From positions 1 through 34,394 of the forward strand of contig JAGVYZ010000046.1 of the NCBI GenBank assembly GCA_018303025.1: 34,394 nucleotides of DNA, in the 5' to 3' direction. How positions within the stretch are numbered: the first letter of the stretch is position 1; each line of letters begins with the position of its first letter. The translations under genes were made by a program, and so were the position numbers. The notes beneath the pieces were generated by a model. That model worked only from the letters and a program-made list of their open reading frames with translations. It made no database searches and was not told where the DNA came from. This DNA comes from Candidatus Woesearchaeota archaeon. Its GTDB lineage: Archaea; Nanobdellota; Nanobdellia; SCGC-AAA011-G17; GW2011-AR20. Shown in pieces: positions 17,335 through 26,690 of the stretch.

Positions 17335-17554
17335 TTGAATTCCTTGTATTAATTATCTTACAGTCGTTTTAAAAAGCTTTTCCTTTGAGCTTTTCTTTCT
17401 GTAGAAAGAAAATCTTCATCAAAAGAAAGACAAAATGAGAAACCTTCAGGAAAGAAAACACGAAAAAGAAAGAAGCAGAATGAAAACCTTCAGAAAAAAG
17501 AAAGACAAAATGTGAAAATGAAATATGGAGTACATGAGGGTACCAGGATTTGAA

Positions 17555-17578
17555 TTCCCAAACATATTTTCCATGTTT
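17555..17578 (-). other. T-arm 53/54 intron of tRNA-Pro
   Basis: BHB: CCCA/TGGG central helix, bulges GGA and AAT, inner AACAT/ATGTT; excision gives CCAGG TTCAAAT CCTGG. Confidence 0.75.
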
Positions 17579-17630
17579 CCTGGGTCTCAAGGTCCCAAAC
17601 CTCGAAGCCTAAACCAAGCTAGCCGACACC

Positions 17631-17648
17631 TTTACGTCTTTTTTAGAT
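17631..17648 (-). other. Acceptor-region intron of tRNA-Pro
   Basis: BHB: TACG/CGTA central helix, bulges GGA and AAG, outer ACAC/GTGT, inner TCT/AGA. Confidence 0.6.
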
Positions 17649-17850
17649 CCCGTAGTGTGTACTCCAAAATAAAATTCATAATTGCCTTTAATAAACCTTA
17701 CTAAATTAAAAAATTTAAAATAAAATTAGAAAAAAGAAATTTATTTTCAATGAAAGCTAACTGTTTTCTTTTATCGAAGTATTAAGCTTTGCTTAATGCT
17801 AGAAGAGCTTGACTCTTCTTTGATTTTCTTTTCAAAAAGAAAAGCTTCAT

Positions 17851-18627
17851 TTACTTCTTCTTAGCAGCTTCTTTGCCTGCAGGTTTTGCAGCAGGTGCAG
17901 CCTTAGCACCAGCAGCTGGTTTAGCTTCTTTACCAGCAGGAACAGCTTCTTTCTTGACTTCTGTACCAGGTGCAGCAGCAGCTTCTGCTTTCTTAACTCC
18001 ACCAGGTGCAGCTTCTGCTTTCTTAGCTTCTTCAGCAGCTTTCTTAGCTTCTTCTTCAGCAGCTTTCCTTTCTTTCTCTTTCTGTAAGACTGTCTGAATT
18101 GATTTTAACTCATTATCTAATCTTTCTTTTTTCTCATTAGGAACTTCAGTTACTTTAGCATCAATTTCATGTTTGTATTTTCCATTATCAATTTCTCCGC
18201 AAACTTCTTTTCCTGTTTTCCCTTCAACTAAAACACCTAAAGAACTGCATGAGCCAACAACACTTTTAACAACACTTGTAAAACTATTATGCAAAATAGA
18301 ATCTTGTTTCATTAAACTAATTTTAACTACTTGCTCTATTCCTATATTAGCAACTTTATTCATATTAGGTTCTCCAGAACCTTTGTCTATACCAGCTTCT
18401 TTTTTAATTAATTCAGAAACAGGTGGTGTACCTGCAGTAATAGTATAATTTTTTCCATCAACTTCAACAGTAACAGGAATCTTCATTCCTTTAAAATGAG
18501 TTGTTTTCTCATTTATTTTAGCAATAACTTCTCCAATATTAATTCCTTTAGGGCCTAATGCTTGAGCTAATTGTGGAGTAACACCTGCCTTCCCGCCATC
18601 AATCATTAATTGTATTTTTTCTGCCAT
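17851..18627 (-). CDS. rpl11: Ribosomal protein L11 with long Ala/Lys/Glu-rich C-terminal extension
   Basis: KIQLMIDGGKAGVTPQLAQALGPKGINIGEVIAKIN...; about 95-aa low-complexity tail. Confidence 0.95.
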   Translation of the reverse strand: MAEKIQLMIDGGKAGVTPQLAQALGPKGINIGEVIAKINEKTTHFKGMKIPVTVEVDGKNYTITAGTPPVSELIKKEAGIDKGSGEPNMNKVANIGIEQVVKISLMKQDSILHNSFTSVVKSVVGSCSSLGVLVEGKTGKEVCGEIDNGKYKHEIDAKVTEVPNEKKERLDNELKSIQTVLQKEKERKAAEEEAKKAAEEAKKAEAAPGGVKKAEAAAAPGTEVKKEAVPAGKEAKPAAGAKAAPAAKPAGKEAAKKK

Positions 18628-18659
18628 TTTTTATTTTCCATGAAGTTTTTTTAAAATCT

Positions 18660-19130
18660 TCAATCAGCATCTATATTTTCTTCCTCGCCTTCTCTTCTTA
18701 TTACTTTAATTGAATCTATTTTTACAGTAATTGGGATTGGAACAGCGCTTTCTAAAATTTCAACAACAGCTTCTTCTTTTCCTAATTCTACTCTTGTAAC
18801 TCTTGCTTTTTCTCTTTTGAAAGGGCCAGATATAATTTCAACTATATCGCCTTTTTGAATATTAACTTGCTGAGCAACTGTCTGGTCAATCATTCCCTCG
18901 ATTTCTTCTATTTTTAAGGGTTTAGGTAATATACCATTTACATAAGGAACACCCTGATAAGCTTCTCTTATTTCATTCATATCCTCTGCTTCAACAATAA
19001 CATAACCCCTCATGTCATGAGGATGCATTAAACTGTAAATTTTTTTATGTTTCTTTTTAGCATTAGAGCTAATGAAATCCATAACTTGTTCTTCCCTGTT
19101 TACAGTTGCTTTTATTACATATAATGCCAT
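18660..19130 (-). CDS. spt5: Transcription elongation factor Spt5/NusG
   Basis: NGN + KOW: HPHDMRGYVIVEAEDMNEIREAYQGVPYVNG, KGDIVEIISGPFKREKARVTRV. Confidence 0.93.
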   Translation of the reverse strand: MALYVIKATVNREEQVMDFISSNAKKKHKKIYSLMHPHDMRGYVIVEAEDMNEIREAYQGVPYVNGILPKPLKIEEIEGMIDQTVAQQVNIQKGDIVEIISGPFKREKARVTRVELGKEEAVVEILESAVPIPITVKIDSIKVIRREGEEENIDAD

Positions 19131-19188
19131 TTTTTTGTATCTTGTTTTTTTCTTTTATCGAAGATTTTCTTTTGCAAAAGAAAAGCTT

Positions 19189-19368
19189 CTATCTTACCAC
19201 TGCAAACAACATGTTTATAATGAATCCTATTAATCCTATTAATAATGCACCAATAGCAGAAACTTTAGCTACTGTCAGGAATTCTTCTTTTCCTGGCTTT
19301 TTTGTTACAAGCAAAACTCTCTTGTACTCAACTAAAGTCATTTTCAAGCTACTGATTACATTAACCAT
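19189..19368 (-). CDS. secE: Protein translocase SecE (not in ORF track)
   Basis: MVNVISSLKMTLVEYKRVLLVTKKPGKEEFLTVAKVSAIGALLIGLIGFIINMLFAVVR; directly upstream of spt5. Confidence 0.85.
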   Translation of the reverse strand: MVNVISSLKMTLVEYKRVLLVTKKPGKEEFLTVAKVSAIGALLIGLIGFIINMLFAVVR

Positions 19369-19433
19369 GATTTTAAAGAAAAAAATGCCTTTATAAATAT
19401 TATGACTAGACGATTTAATATAATCTTCCTTTT

Positions 19434-19733
19434 CTAATTAAGAAGAGAATCTACAGATGGTCTAAAAGACCGTAATAATCTTAAACACTCTCTTCTTCTT
19501 TCTAAATTATCAGCAGCAGTTTTTAATTCAACACCATACTCTATCCACCCATATCCTCTTCCTACTTCTATATCGCCAAAAAGAGTATTAAATATTGCAA
19601 CCTGTTCTCTATCTTGAGTAAATCCATTTTCATTTAAATCAGCATAGCTCAATAATGGATTATTAGGATTTAACTTTCCTAATCTTTTATACTGTTCAAT
19701 TGCATAATCGATTATTCCAAAAATTTCATTCAT
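19434..19733 (-). CDS. Hypothetical protein
   Basis: 99-aa ORF, orphan. Confidence 0.45.
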   Translation of the reverse strand: MNEIFGIIDYAIEQYKRLGKLNPNNPLLSYADLNENGFTQDREQVAIFNTLFGDIEVGRGYGWIEYGVELKTAADNLERRRECLRLLRSFRPSVDSLLN

Positions 19734-19817
19734 ATATTAAGAATAATAAAAAGAAATTTAAAAGTATTTAATGTCCTGCAATACTATCTCGTTGCCATCC
19801 ACTCATTATTCTTTTAT

Positions 19818-20330
19818 TTATTCTATATCTTCAATAGGAACATTAATTTTTGTTAAATCATCAGTTGCTTTTCTAGCTTCTTCTTTAACATCAGAATCTT
19901 TTGGAGGCCCACAATAAAGATTAAATCCTTCTTCACTGATTAAAGTTGTTATGCACTGAGCAATTCTTCCTTTTCCTCTAAAAGGTTGATTATTAAATTC
20001 ATAACTTCCAATCCAAATGCCATTTATGTTATTAAATCTATAACTTGAGATTGTAGGAGATTCTCCAAGACATATCTTAACAAAACTTAACTTTTTATCA
20101 TCCATTGCTCCCTCGCTAATATGAGAAATTCCACCTGCATCTGTTAGTTCTCCATCAAAAATTTCTCCAGTTTTTGGAATCCATCTAAAATATCCGCCAA
20201 ACGCTATACGAGGACCAAGAATTTCTAAATAATAACCAGCAATACTATAAAAATGAACAGGTTGTCTTTCAAGAGGAATTTGATTATCTCTATCTATTGT
20301 TCCATCAGCCCTAACATAAGGTTTATCCAT
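19818..20330 (-). CDS. Hypothetical protein
   Basis: 170-aa ORF, orphan. Confidence 0.5.
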   Translation of the reverse strand: MDKPYVRADGTIDRDNQIPLERQPVHFYSIAGYYLEILGPRIAFGGYFRWIPKTGEIFDGELTDAGGISHISEGAMDDKKLSFVKICLGESPTISSYRFNNINGIWIGSYEFNNQPFRGKGRIAQCITTLISEEGFNLYCGPPKDSDVKEEARKATDDLTKINVPIEDIE

Positions 20331-20464
20331 TTTTTTAAAAATGTTTTTTTATTTTTCTTTCAAGACATTCAGCTTCTTTTTTCGAAGTCCTAATTGTTTT
20401 CTTTTATCGAAGACTTATTGTTTTTCTTTATTGAAGATTTCTTTTCCAAAAAAGAAAGCTTCCT

Positions 20465-21595
20465 TTACACAAATTCAATGCCTAAATCATTCTCCATCTT
20501 GCTTTTCTTGCCTTCAAGAGAACCCTTTCTTCCGCCCAAAATTTGAGGAGAATTAACACCAGTAACAATAACCATTGTTCTTATTGTTCCTTCTAAATCT
20601 TCTGAAATTTGTGCACCCCAGATTATCCTGGCATCCTCGTCTAATTTATCAGAAATTGTTTCAACAACTTTTCTTGCTTCTTCTAATGTCATATCCAATC
20701 CACCAGATACATTTATCAAAGCACCATTAGCGCCAGCAATATTAACATCTAATAATGGATTATTAATTGCTTTTTCAACAGAATCAATAGCTCTATTAGC
20801 CCCATCAGATTCACCAACTCCAATCATAGCAACACCGCCATTCGACATTACTGCTTTTATATCTGCAAAATCTAAATTAACTAAACCTGTTTTAGTTACT
20901 AATTCAGCAATGCCTTTTACAGCATTTGTTAAAATTTCATCAGCAACTTTAAATGCAGTATGCAATGGCAAATCAGGAGCTAACTCTAATAGTTTATCAT
21001 TAGGAATAACAATTAATGTATCTACCATGCTCTCTAATCTTTCTAAGCCATCAACTGCATTTTGATATCTTTTGTTTCCTTCCATTGAGAAAGGCATTGT
21101 TACAATAGCCACAGTTAATGCATTATTCTTCTTAGCAATATCAGCAACAACAGGTGCTGCACCTGTACCAGTTCCTCCACCTAAACCACAAGTAATGAAA
21201 ACTAAATCACAGCCAGCCATTGCTTTTTTAATATCACCTTCACTTTCTCTGGCAGCTTCCTCTCCTACTTTAGGATTAGAACCAGCACCCAAACCCTTTG
21301 TTAATTCTTTTCCAATTAAAATTTTTATAGAAGCATTTGTATATAATAAGTCCTGAGCATCAGTATTAATAGCAATTGTTTCAGAACCAGCAATACCAAT
21401 TTCAGTCATCCTGTTAATAGTATTATTTCCTCCACCACCTACGCCAATAACCTTGATTTTAGCTTTCTGGGCAGCAATAATCAGTTCTAACTCATCGTCT
21501 AATTCAGAAGTCTTTTTTACCTCTCTTTTCAATGAAAAATCCTGTTGGTTCATTCTTGCTTTGTTAATAATAGATTCCATAAAATATAAGCTCAA
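20465..21595 (-). CDS. ftsZ: Cell division protein FtsZ
   Basis: [31 protein letters not shown] tubulin signature, [14 protein letters not shown]. Confidence 0.96.
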   Translation of the reverse strand: MSLYFMESIINKARMNQQDFSLKREVKKTSELDDELELIIAAQKAKIKVIGVGGGGNNTINRMTEIGIAGSETIAINTDAQDLLYTNASIKILIGKELTKGLGAGSNPKVGEEAARESEGDIKKAMAGCDLVFITCGLGGGTGTGAAPVVADIAKKNNALTVAIVTMPFSMEGNKRYQNAVDGLERLESMVDTLIVIPNDKLLELAPDLPLHTAFKVADEILTNAVKGIAELVTKTGLVNLDFADIKAVMSNGGVAMIGVGESDGANRAIDSVEKAINNPLLDVNIAGANGALINVSGGLDMTLEEARKVVETISDKLDEDARIIWGAQISEDLEGTIRTMVIVTGVNSPQILGGRKGSLEGKKSKMENDLGIEFV

Positions 21596-21727
21596 TAAAG
21601 AATATATAAGGATATTTATACTTCATTTATTATTTATCAATATATTATTTTAATTACTCTTTGTTTATTTTTTCTTTCTAAAGGCTTTTCTAACTTATTA
21701 GAAAAATTATAATAAATTATTTGAGAA

Positions 21728-22072
21728 CTAATCTTTTTGTTTTTTTAATTCTGCCAACTCTGTTTTTGCTTTTGCTAACCTCCGAAGTTGGTCAGACTTA
21801 GCTTTACTACTAGCATAAGGATCATTATGAACATTTTGCGAATTTCTTTCCAAGACAGGTATCTCCCTTTCTAGTTCTAAAATTCTTGCTGCACGTTGTC
21901 CAATTAATGCTTTTCTTTGATTTTCTAAGGCAGCTATTCTTCCTCTTAAGGCAGTTACCCTGGAATCATTAAATTTTTTATTAGGAAGATTAGAAATTTC
22001 TTGTTCAATTCTTAATATATCAGCATTAATACTTCTTACCTTTTTTTCTGTCGTTTCTTTAAAAATACCCAT
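21728..22072 (-). CDS. Small coiled-coil protein
   Basis: Heptad-rich basic ORF; (TA)n tract just upstream, similar in layout to 26228-26629. Confidence 0.5.
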   Translation of the reverse strand: MGIFKETTEKKVRSINADILRIEQEISNLPNKKFNDSRVTALRGRIAALENQRKALIGQRAARILELEREIPVLERNSQNVHNDPYASSKAKSDQLRRLAKAKTELAELKKQKD

Positions 22073-22128
22073 AAAAAATGTTATACCCCAACTTATATAT
22101 ATATATATTTCTAATATAGAGAATACAA

Positions 22129-22773
22129 TTAATCTTTTTCTTCCAAGAACATAACTTTTTCTATTTCTTTTATCTTTTGTTTAATCTCACCTTCAAGAGG
22201 TTTCTCAAATTCCTTTCTAATTTTGCTTTTTACCTCTAAAACACCATTTTCTAGTTTTTCAATATTGTATTTTTCTAATCTTAAATCCAATAAACTATCA
22301 ACTCTTTCTCTTAAATCAGAAATCTTTCTTTTTATTTGTAAATCATATTTTATTGTTTTTCCAGCTAAAGGATGATTAAAATCAATCATTACCCTTCCTC
22401 CTGATACACTTCTTACAGTGCATAATATTCCATCTAAATTTAATTGCAATCCTGGAAATGGTCTTATATTAGCTCCAATAAATGCATTCATTGGCATTAA
22501 TTTAATTAAATTAGAATCTTTTTTTCCAAATGCATCATCTGGCGTTAACTCAACTTTATAATTCCCCAGTTCTTTTCCAACAATAAAATCATCCAAACCT
22601 TTTATTACATCCTTAAAACCTAAGCAAACAACAATGCCACCATATTTTACACCTTCTTTGTATATTTTTTCATCCTTAGCTTTTTTCTCATTTGTGGTAT
22701 CAACTAATTTATTAAAATCTTTTTCAAAAGCATCATACTCTATTTCTACAAAGTCATTTTTTTGAAATGCCAT
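22129..22773 (-). CDS. FKBP-type (SlyD-like) peptidyl-prolyl isomerase
   Basis: MAFQKNDFVEIEYDAFEKD...GLDDFIVGKELGNYKVELTPDDAFGKKD...FNHPLAGKTIKYDLQI; MAFQK start preferred. Confidence 0.85.
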   Translation of the reverse strand: MAFQKNDFVEIEYDAFEKDFNKLVDTTNEKKAKDEKIYKEGVKYGGIVVCLGFKDVIKGLDDFIVGKELGNYKVELTPDDAFGKKDSNLIKLMPMNAFIGANIRPFPGLQLNLDGILCTVRSVSGGRVMIDFNHPLAGKTIKYDLQIKRKISDLRERVDSLLDLRLEKYNIEKLENGVLEVKSKIRKEFEKPLEGEIKQKIKEIEKVMFLEEKD

Positions 22774-22849
22774 ATTTAACTTTTTAATTTTCACTATTTA
22801 AAATTATTTGTTTTCCCCAAATCTTCTTTTTTGCTGAAGGTTTTTTATT

Positions 22850-22903
22850 GCAGGTTCTTTTTAAGAAAGTGCGTAGGGTCGTAAGGGGTGCAACCCTTAC
22901 TTT
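22850..22903 (-). repeat. Related copy of the AAGGGTTGCACCC hairpin / GAACCTGC repeat
   Basis: Minus strand GTAAGGGTTGCACCCCTTAC...GAACCTGC, compare 16905-16983. Confidence 0.5.
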
Positions 22904-22956
22904 TGTAGCTACTTCAAAATAGAAAAATATATAAAAGGTCATAATTTGAATAGTAT

Positions 22957-23550
22957 ATGACAAACTGGAGAGACTCAGTCGATAAAACACTAAAAGACCA
23001 TTTAGAGCTTCAAATTAAAGAAGCAGCTAAATATAGTGAAGCTTATGGAAAAGCAAAGAATCAAGGTCAGGCTCAATTATGGATAGCAGTTTCTAACTTA
23101 TCAAGGGAAATTTTCAATTTAGAATTAAAAATCAAATTCTTAGAAGGTGCATTAAAAGACATGACTTCAGAATTAAGAAGATTAAGAGAAGAAAGAGAAC
23201 AGGAAAAAGAACAGCAAAAATCAATAGAGCCAATTACATCTGAATTAAATTTTAACTCAGAAATACCTGAAATCAGTGTTGAAAAACAAGTAAAAGTAAG
23301 AAGAATTTCTAAGAAATCAGTTAAAGGAAGAGCTAAGAAAATAAAGAAAGTAGCTAAAACAAAAGCAAAGAAATCAAAGAAACAAAATAAATTAGCAAAG
23401 AAAACATCAAATTTACCAGCTCAAATGACAAATTCAGAAATAATGGAATCACAGCCAGATGTTCAAATTGAGCAAAGAGAAACAATAACAGAAAGAAGAA
23501 GAATTATTTCTAAATCACCACAAAGACGTGGACGACCTAGAAAAAGATAA
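22957..23550 (+). CDS. Coiled-coil protein with Lys-rich C-terminus ending in an AT-hook-like motif
   Basis: N-terminal coiled coil, KKSKKQNKLAKK tract, C-term SPQRRGRPRKR. Confidence 0.65.
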   Translation: MTNWRDSVDKTLKDHLELQIKEAAKYSEAYGKAKNQGQAQLWIAVSNLSREIFNLELKIKFLEGALKDMTSELRRLREEREQEKEQQKSIEPITSELNFNSEIPEISVEKQVKVRRISKKSVKGRAKKIKKVAKTKAKKSKKQNKLAKKTSNLPAQMTNSEIMESQPDVQIEQRETITERRRIISKSPQRRGRPRKR

Positions 23551-23589
23551 AGCATAATCTTTATAAATCTAATTTTAAGATAATTTTTT

Positions 23590-23979
23590 ATGGATAATAT
23601 GAAAGTTACAACTGCCACTGCATTAAGAGTGGGCAATTATGCAATAATAGAAGGATTGCCTTGTGTTATAAAATCAATTCAAACTTCAAAAACAGGAAAA
23701 CACGGACATGCTAAATGCAGAATAGAAGCTGTTTCAATCATTAATGATCAAAAGAAAATCATAGTTGTTCCAGGACATGAAAAAATAGAAGTCCCAATAA
23801 TTGAAAAAAAGAACGGGCAATTACTATCAATAACAAATAATATAGCAAATGTAATGGATTTAGAGACATTTGAAACATTTGATATTCCTATCTCAGATGA
23901 ATTAAAGGAAACATTAAAAGAAGGAGATGCTGTCCAGTATTGGACAGTAATGGACCAAAAAGTCCTAAAAGGTAAATAA
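23590..23979 (+). CDS. Translation factor aIF5A
   Basis: SKTGKHGHAKCRIEAV hypusination loop; 129 aa. Confidence 0.95.
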   Translation: MDNMKVTTATALRVGNYAIIEGLPCVIKSIQTSKTGKHGHAKCRIEAVSIINDQKKIIVVPGHEKIEVPIIEKKNGQLLSITNNIANVMDLETFETFDIPISDELKETLKEGDAVQYWTVMDQKVLKGK

Positions 23980-23981
23980 AC

Positions 23982-24143
23982 ATGGTAAAATTCCCAGAAG
24001 CACAAGTAAGATTATTCAAGAATGTTTTTATCTGCAGAAGATGCAAGACAAAACAAAGAACACAGCCATTAAGAGTAATACAAAAAACAATTTCATGTAG
24101 AAAATGTGGCTGTAATGACTTACGTCCAGTCAGGAAAAAATGA
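23982..24143 (+). CDS. rpl40e: Ribosomal protein L40e (not in ORF track)
   Basis: MVKFPEAQVRLFKNVFICRRCKTKQRTQPLRVIQKTISCRKCGCNDLRPVRKK. Confidence 0.88.
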   Translation: MVKFPEAQVRLFKNVFICRRCKTKQRTQPLRVIQKTISCRKCGCNDLRPVRKK

Positions 24144-25474
24144 GCTGGGATTTAATTTTTGCTTTAATTTTTTATTGTTTAATCATTCTATTCTATTTGA
24201 GAAATAAAAAAAAGTTTGAAGTCCAGGGTGGTTTTTTCTTTATTTACAGAACCAAGCTAGGCTTGAAATTAATGGATAAAATAGCCAAGAAAGATTCAAA
24301 TAAATTAATAAAAAAAATAGGTTTAATTTTATTATTAATAAGTATTGTATTATTTATTTTAGCATTAGGTGTTTATTTGAAAAACTTTAATTTTATATTA
24401 TCTTTACCTGTTTTATTAGAGCTAGGCTTATTATTATTCATAATAGGCTTTGTTTTATTTGTTTCATTAAAAAAATTACAAAACATAAGCATAACAACAG
24501 CTTTCTTAGGAATGGCTTTTATTTTCATTTTTTTAATAGTAGCTACAATAAAATTAATTCTTAATCCTGCATCTACACCAGCATTAGCTCCTGTTATTCC
24601 AGGTGTCCAGGTATCGCCTGAATTACCTGTTCTAGGCTTCTGGCATTGGATTATAGCTATTTTAATTATAGCTGTTGTACATGAATTCTCTCATGGTATT
24701 TATGCAAGATTTCATAAGATTAAAATAAAAAGCTCTGGTTTTGCTTTTCTCGGCCCAATATTAGCAGCTTTTGTTGAGCCAGATGAAAAAGCAATGGAGA
24801 AAAAATCAAAAAAATCCCAGTTAGGAATTTTCTCAGCAGGTCCTTTCTCAAATATTGTTTTATTTGTAATTATTTTACTAATCTCATTATTAGTGATAAA
24901 TCCAATAACTTCGTCTCAATTACAATATGAAGGTGTAAAAATAGTTTCAATAGAAAAAAATTCACCTTTTGAATTAGCTGGTTTACAGCCAGGAATGCAA
25001 ATAACAAATATAAATAATGCTGAAATAAAAAACTTAAATGATTTAGTTCTAGAGATTAACAAATTAAAACCTAATACCAAAATAAATATTTCTACGCAAA
25101 ATGAAACATTTTTAGTAAATGTAGCAGAATCAACTGCAACTCCAAATGGAATTTATTTAGGTGTTTCTGTTTCTCCTGTAAAAATCGGATTTAAAGAAGG
25201 TTCAAAAATCCTAGGAACAATATTCTTATGGTTATCCCAGTTATTCCAATGGTTATATGTAATTAGTTTTGGTGTAGGATTATTCAATTTATTACCAATA
25301 GGTCCAGTAGATGGTGGAAGAATGTTCCTGACATTATGCAATAGATTTACAACACCTGAAAAAGCAAAGAAAATCTGGACATATATGACTTCCTTCTGCT
25401 TATTATTAATCTTCATTAATTTACTTCCTTATCTGATTAAAATGTTTTCATTTTTCATTCATATTTTCATATAA
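24140..25474 (+). CDS. Site-2 protease family (M50) zinc metalloprotease with PDZ domain
   Basis: HEFSHGIYARFHKIKIKSSGFAFLGP, PDZ VKIVSIEKNSPFELAGLQPGMQI, NLLPIGPVDGGRM. Confidence 0.92.
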   Translation: MSWDLIFALIFYCLIILFYLRNKKKFEVQGGFFFIYRTKLGLKLMDKIAKKDSNKLIKKIGLILLLISIVLFILALGVYLKNFNFILSLPVLLELGLLLFIIGFVLFVSLKKLQNISITTAFLGMAFIFIFLIVATIKLILNPASTPALAPVIPGVQVSPELPVLGFWHWIIAILIIAVVHEFSHGIYARFHKIKIKSSGFAFLGPILAAFVEPDEKAMEKKSKKSQLGIFSAGPFSNIVLFVIILLISLLVINPITSSQLQYEGVKIVSIEKNSPFELAGLQPGMQITNINNAEIKNLNDLVLEINKLKPNTKINISTQNETFLVNVAESTATPNGIYLGVSVSPVKIGFKEGSKILGTIFLWLSQLFQWLYVISFGVGLFNLLPIGPVDGGRMFLTLCNRFTTPEKAKKIWTYMTSFCLLLIFINLLPYLIKMFSFFIHIFI

Positions 25475-25487
25475 TTAAAATAAAAAA

Positions 25488-26231
25488 ATGAAAGTAGATA
25501 TTCATGTGCATTTTGAACTTTTAGAAGACATAGAAGAAAAAATAGAGAGATGCAAAAAAGATAATTTTCATGCATTAATTGCTAACGGCATTAATTTAGA
25601 AGCAAACAAACTTGCTTTAAATTTATCAAAAAAATATCCTTTAATTAAAGCTTCTTTTGGCTTATATCCAGATGAATTAGAAAATTTAAATGAATCTCAA
25701 ATAAATGAAACTTTTTCTTTTATTGAAAAAAACATAAAAAATATAGTTGCATTAGGTGAAATTGGCTTGGATTTCTCAAATCCTTCTTGGAATAAAGAAA
25801 AGCAAATAAAAGTCTTTGAAAGATTCATTTCATTAGGTAAAAAACATAATTTAGCATTAATAATTCATTCAAGAAAGGCAGAAAAAGAAGTTATAGATAT
25901 TTTAGAGAAAAATAAAGCAAGTAAAGTAGTTTTACATTGTTTTTCAGGAAACTTCAAACTAATTGAAAAAGCTTATTCTCTAAATTATAACTTTTCAATA
26001 CCCTGCACTATTGTTAAATCAGAGCATTTCCAGAAATTAGTAAAAGAAATCAAAATTGAAAATCTATTAACAGAAACAGACTCTCCTTTCTTATCTCCAT
26101 TTAAAGATAAGAAAAACGAACCATTTTTCATTAATGAAACATTAAAGAAAATCTCAGAAATAAAGCAGATTTCATTAAAAGAAGCAGAAAACAAATTATT
26201 TGAAAATTATAAAAGATTGTTTGAAAATTAG
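25488..26231 (+). CDS. tatD: TatD family hydrolase
   Basis: DIHVHFE, ALGEIGLDF, LIIHSRKAEKEVIDIL, VLHCFSGNF, LTETDSPFLSP. Confidence 0.92.
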   Translation: MKVDIHVHFELLEDIEEKIERCKKDNFHALIANGINLEANKLALNLSKKYPLIKASFGLYPDELENLNESQINETFSFIEKNIKNIVALGEIGLDFSNPSWNKEKQIKVFERFISLGKKHNLALIIHSRKAEKEVIDILEKNKASKVVLHCFSGNFKLIEKAYSLNYNFSIPCTIVKSEHFQKLVKEIKIENLLTETDSPFLSPFKDKKNEPFFINETLKKISEIKQISLKEAENKLFENYKRLFEN

Positions 26232-26629
26232 TCTTCTAATTTTTTTAATTGTTTTTCTTTTTTTTCTATATCTTTTTTTAATCTACTTAATCTATTTGAA
26301 CGAGCTCTAAGTACATTCGGGTTAGATCTACCAAAACCAGTACCAGGAGAATGGCTAGTACTAATCATTCTCTGATAATCTCCCCTCATTGATTCTATTT
26401 CTAGTCTAAGCTGTCTGCTTTGTTGTACTCTTTTTATCAAAATTTTTTCTAGCTTTTCTAATTCCCCTAATTGTAGTATATTTCTTCCTCTTTCTGCTCT
26501 TATTGATAGTAAATTTTTATTTTGAGAATCAGTTCCAAATCTTCTTTCTTGTTCTGCAAGTGCAGTTATTTTAGTTTTAAGTACAATGATTTTTATTTTA
26601 ATATCTGCAAGTCTTTCTTCTAAAGTCAT
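26228..26629 (-). CDS. Small coiled-coil protein
   Basis: 133-aa basic heptad-rich ORF lying between tatD and a duplicated tatD 3' end. Confidence 0.5.
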   Translation of the reverse strand: MTLEERLADIKIKIIVLKTKITALAEQERRFGTDSQNKNLLSIRAERGRNILQLGELEKLEKILIKRVQQSRQLRLEIESMRGDYQRMISTSHSPGTGFGRSNPNVLRARSNRLSRLKKDIEKKEKQLKKLED

Positions 26630-26690
26630 AAAACTTAGATAAAATAAGATATATATATATATTTCGAAACTATTGTACTTATTATTCCCG

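Larger units (their letters stand above)
17535..17651 (-). tRNA. tRNA-Pro (anticodon TGG) with two predicted introns; 5' end uncertain
   Basis: D-arm GGCTAGCTTGGTTTAGGCT, anticodon arm CGAGG TTTGGGA CCTTG, T-arm CCAGG/TTCAAAT CCTGG; introns 17555-17578 (24 nt, 53/54) and 17631-17648 (18 nt, acceptor stem). Confidence 0.75.

Noticed and set aside
17369-17590. 73-aa minus-strand ORF
   Set aside because: Overlaps the hairpin repeats and the tRNA-Pro 3' half; Phe/Ser-rich translation of repeat DNA.
17873-18097. Ala-rich 74-aa plus-strand ORF
   Set aside because: Antisense of the low-complexity L11 tail.
22784-22990. 68-aa minus-strand ORF
   Set aside because: Covers the FKBP upstream region and repeat; no protein-like features.
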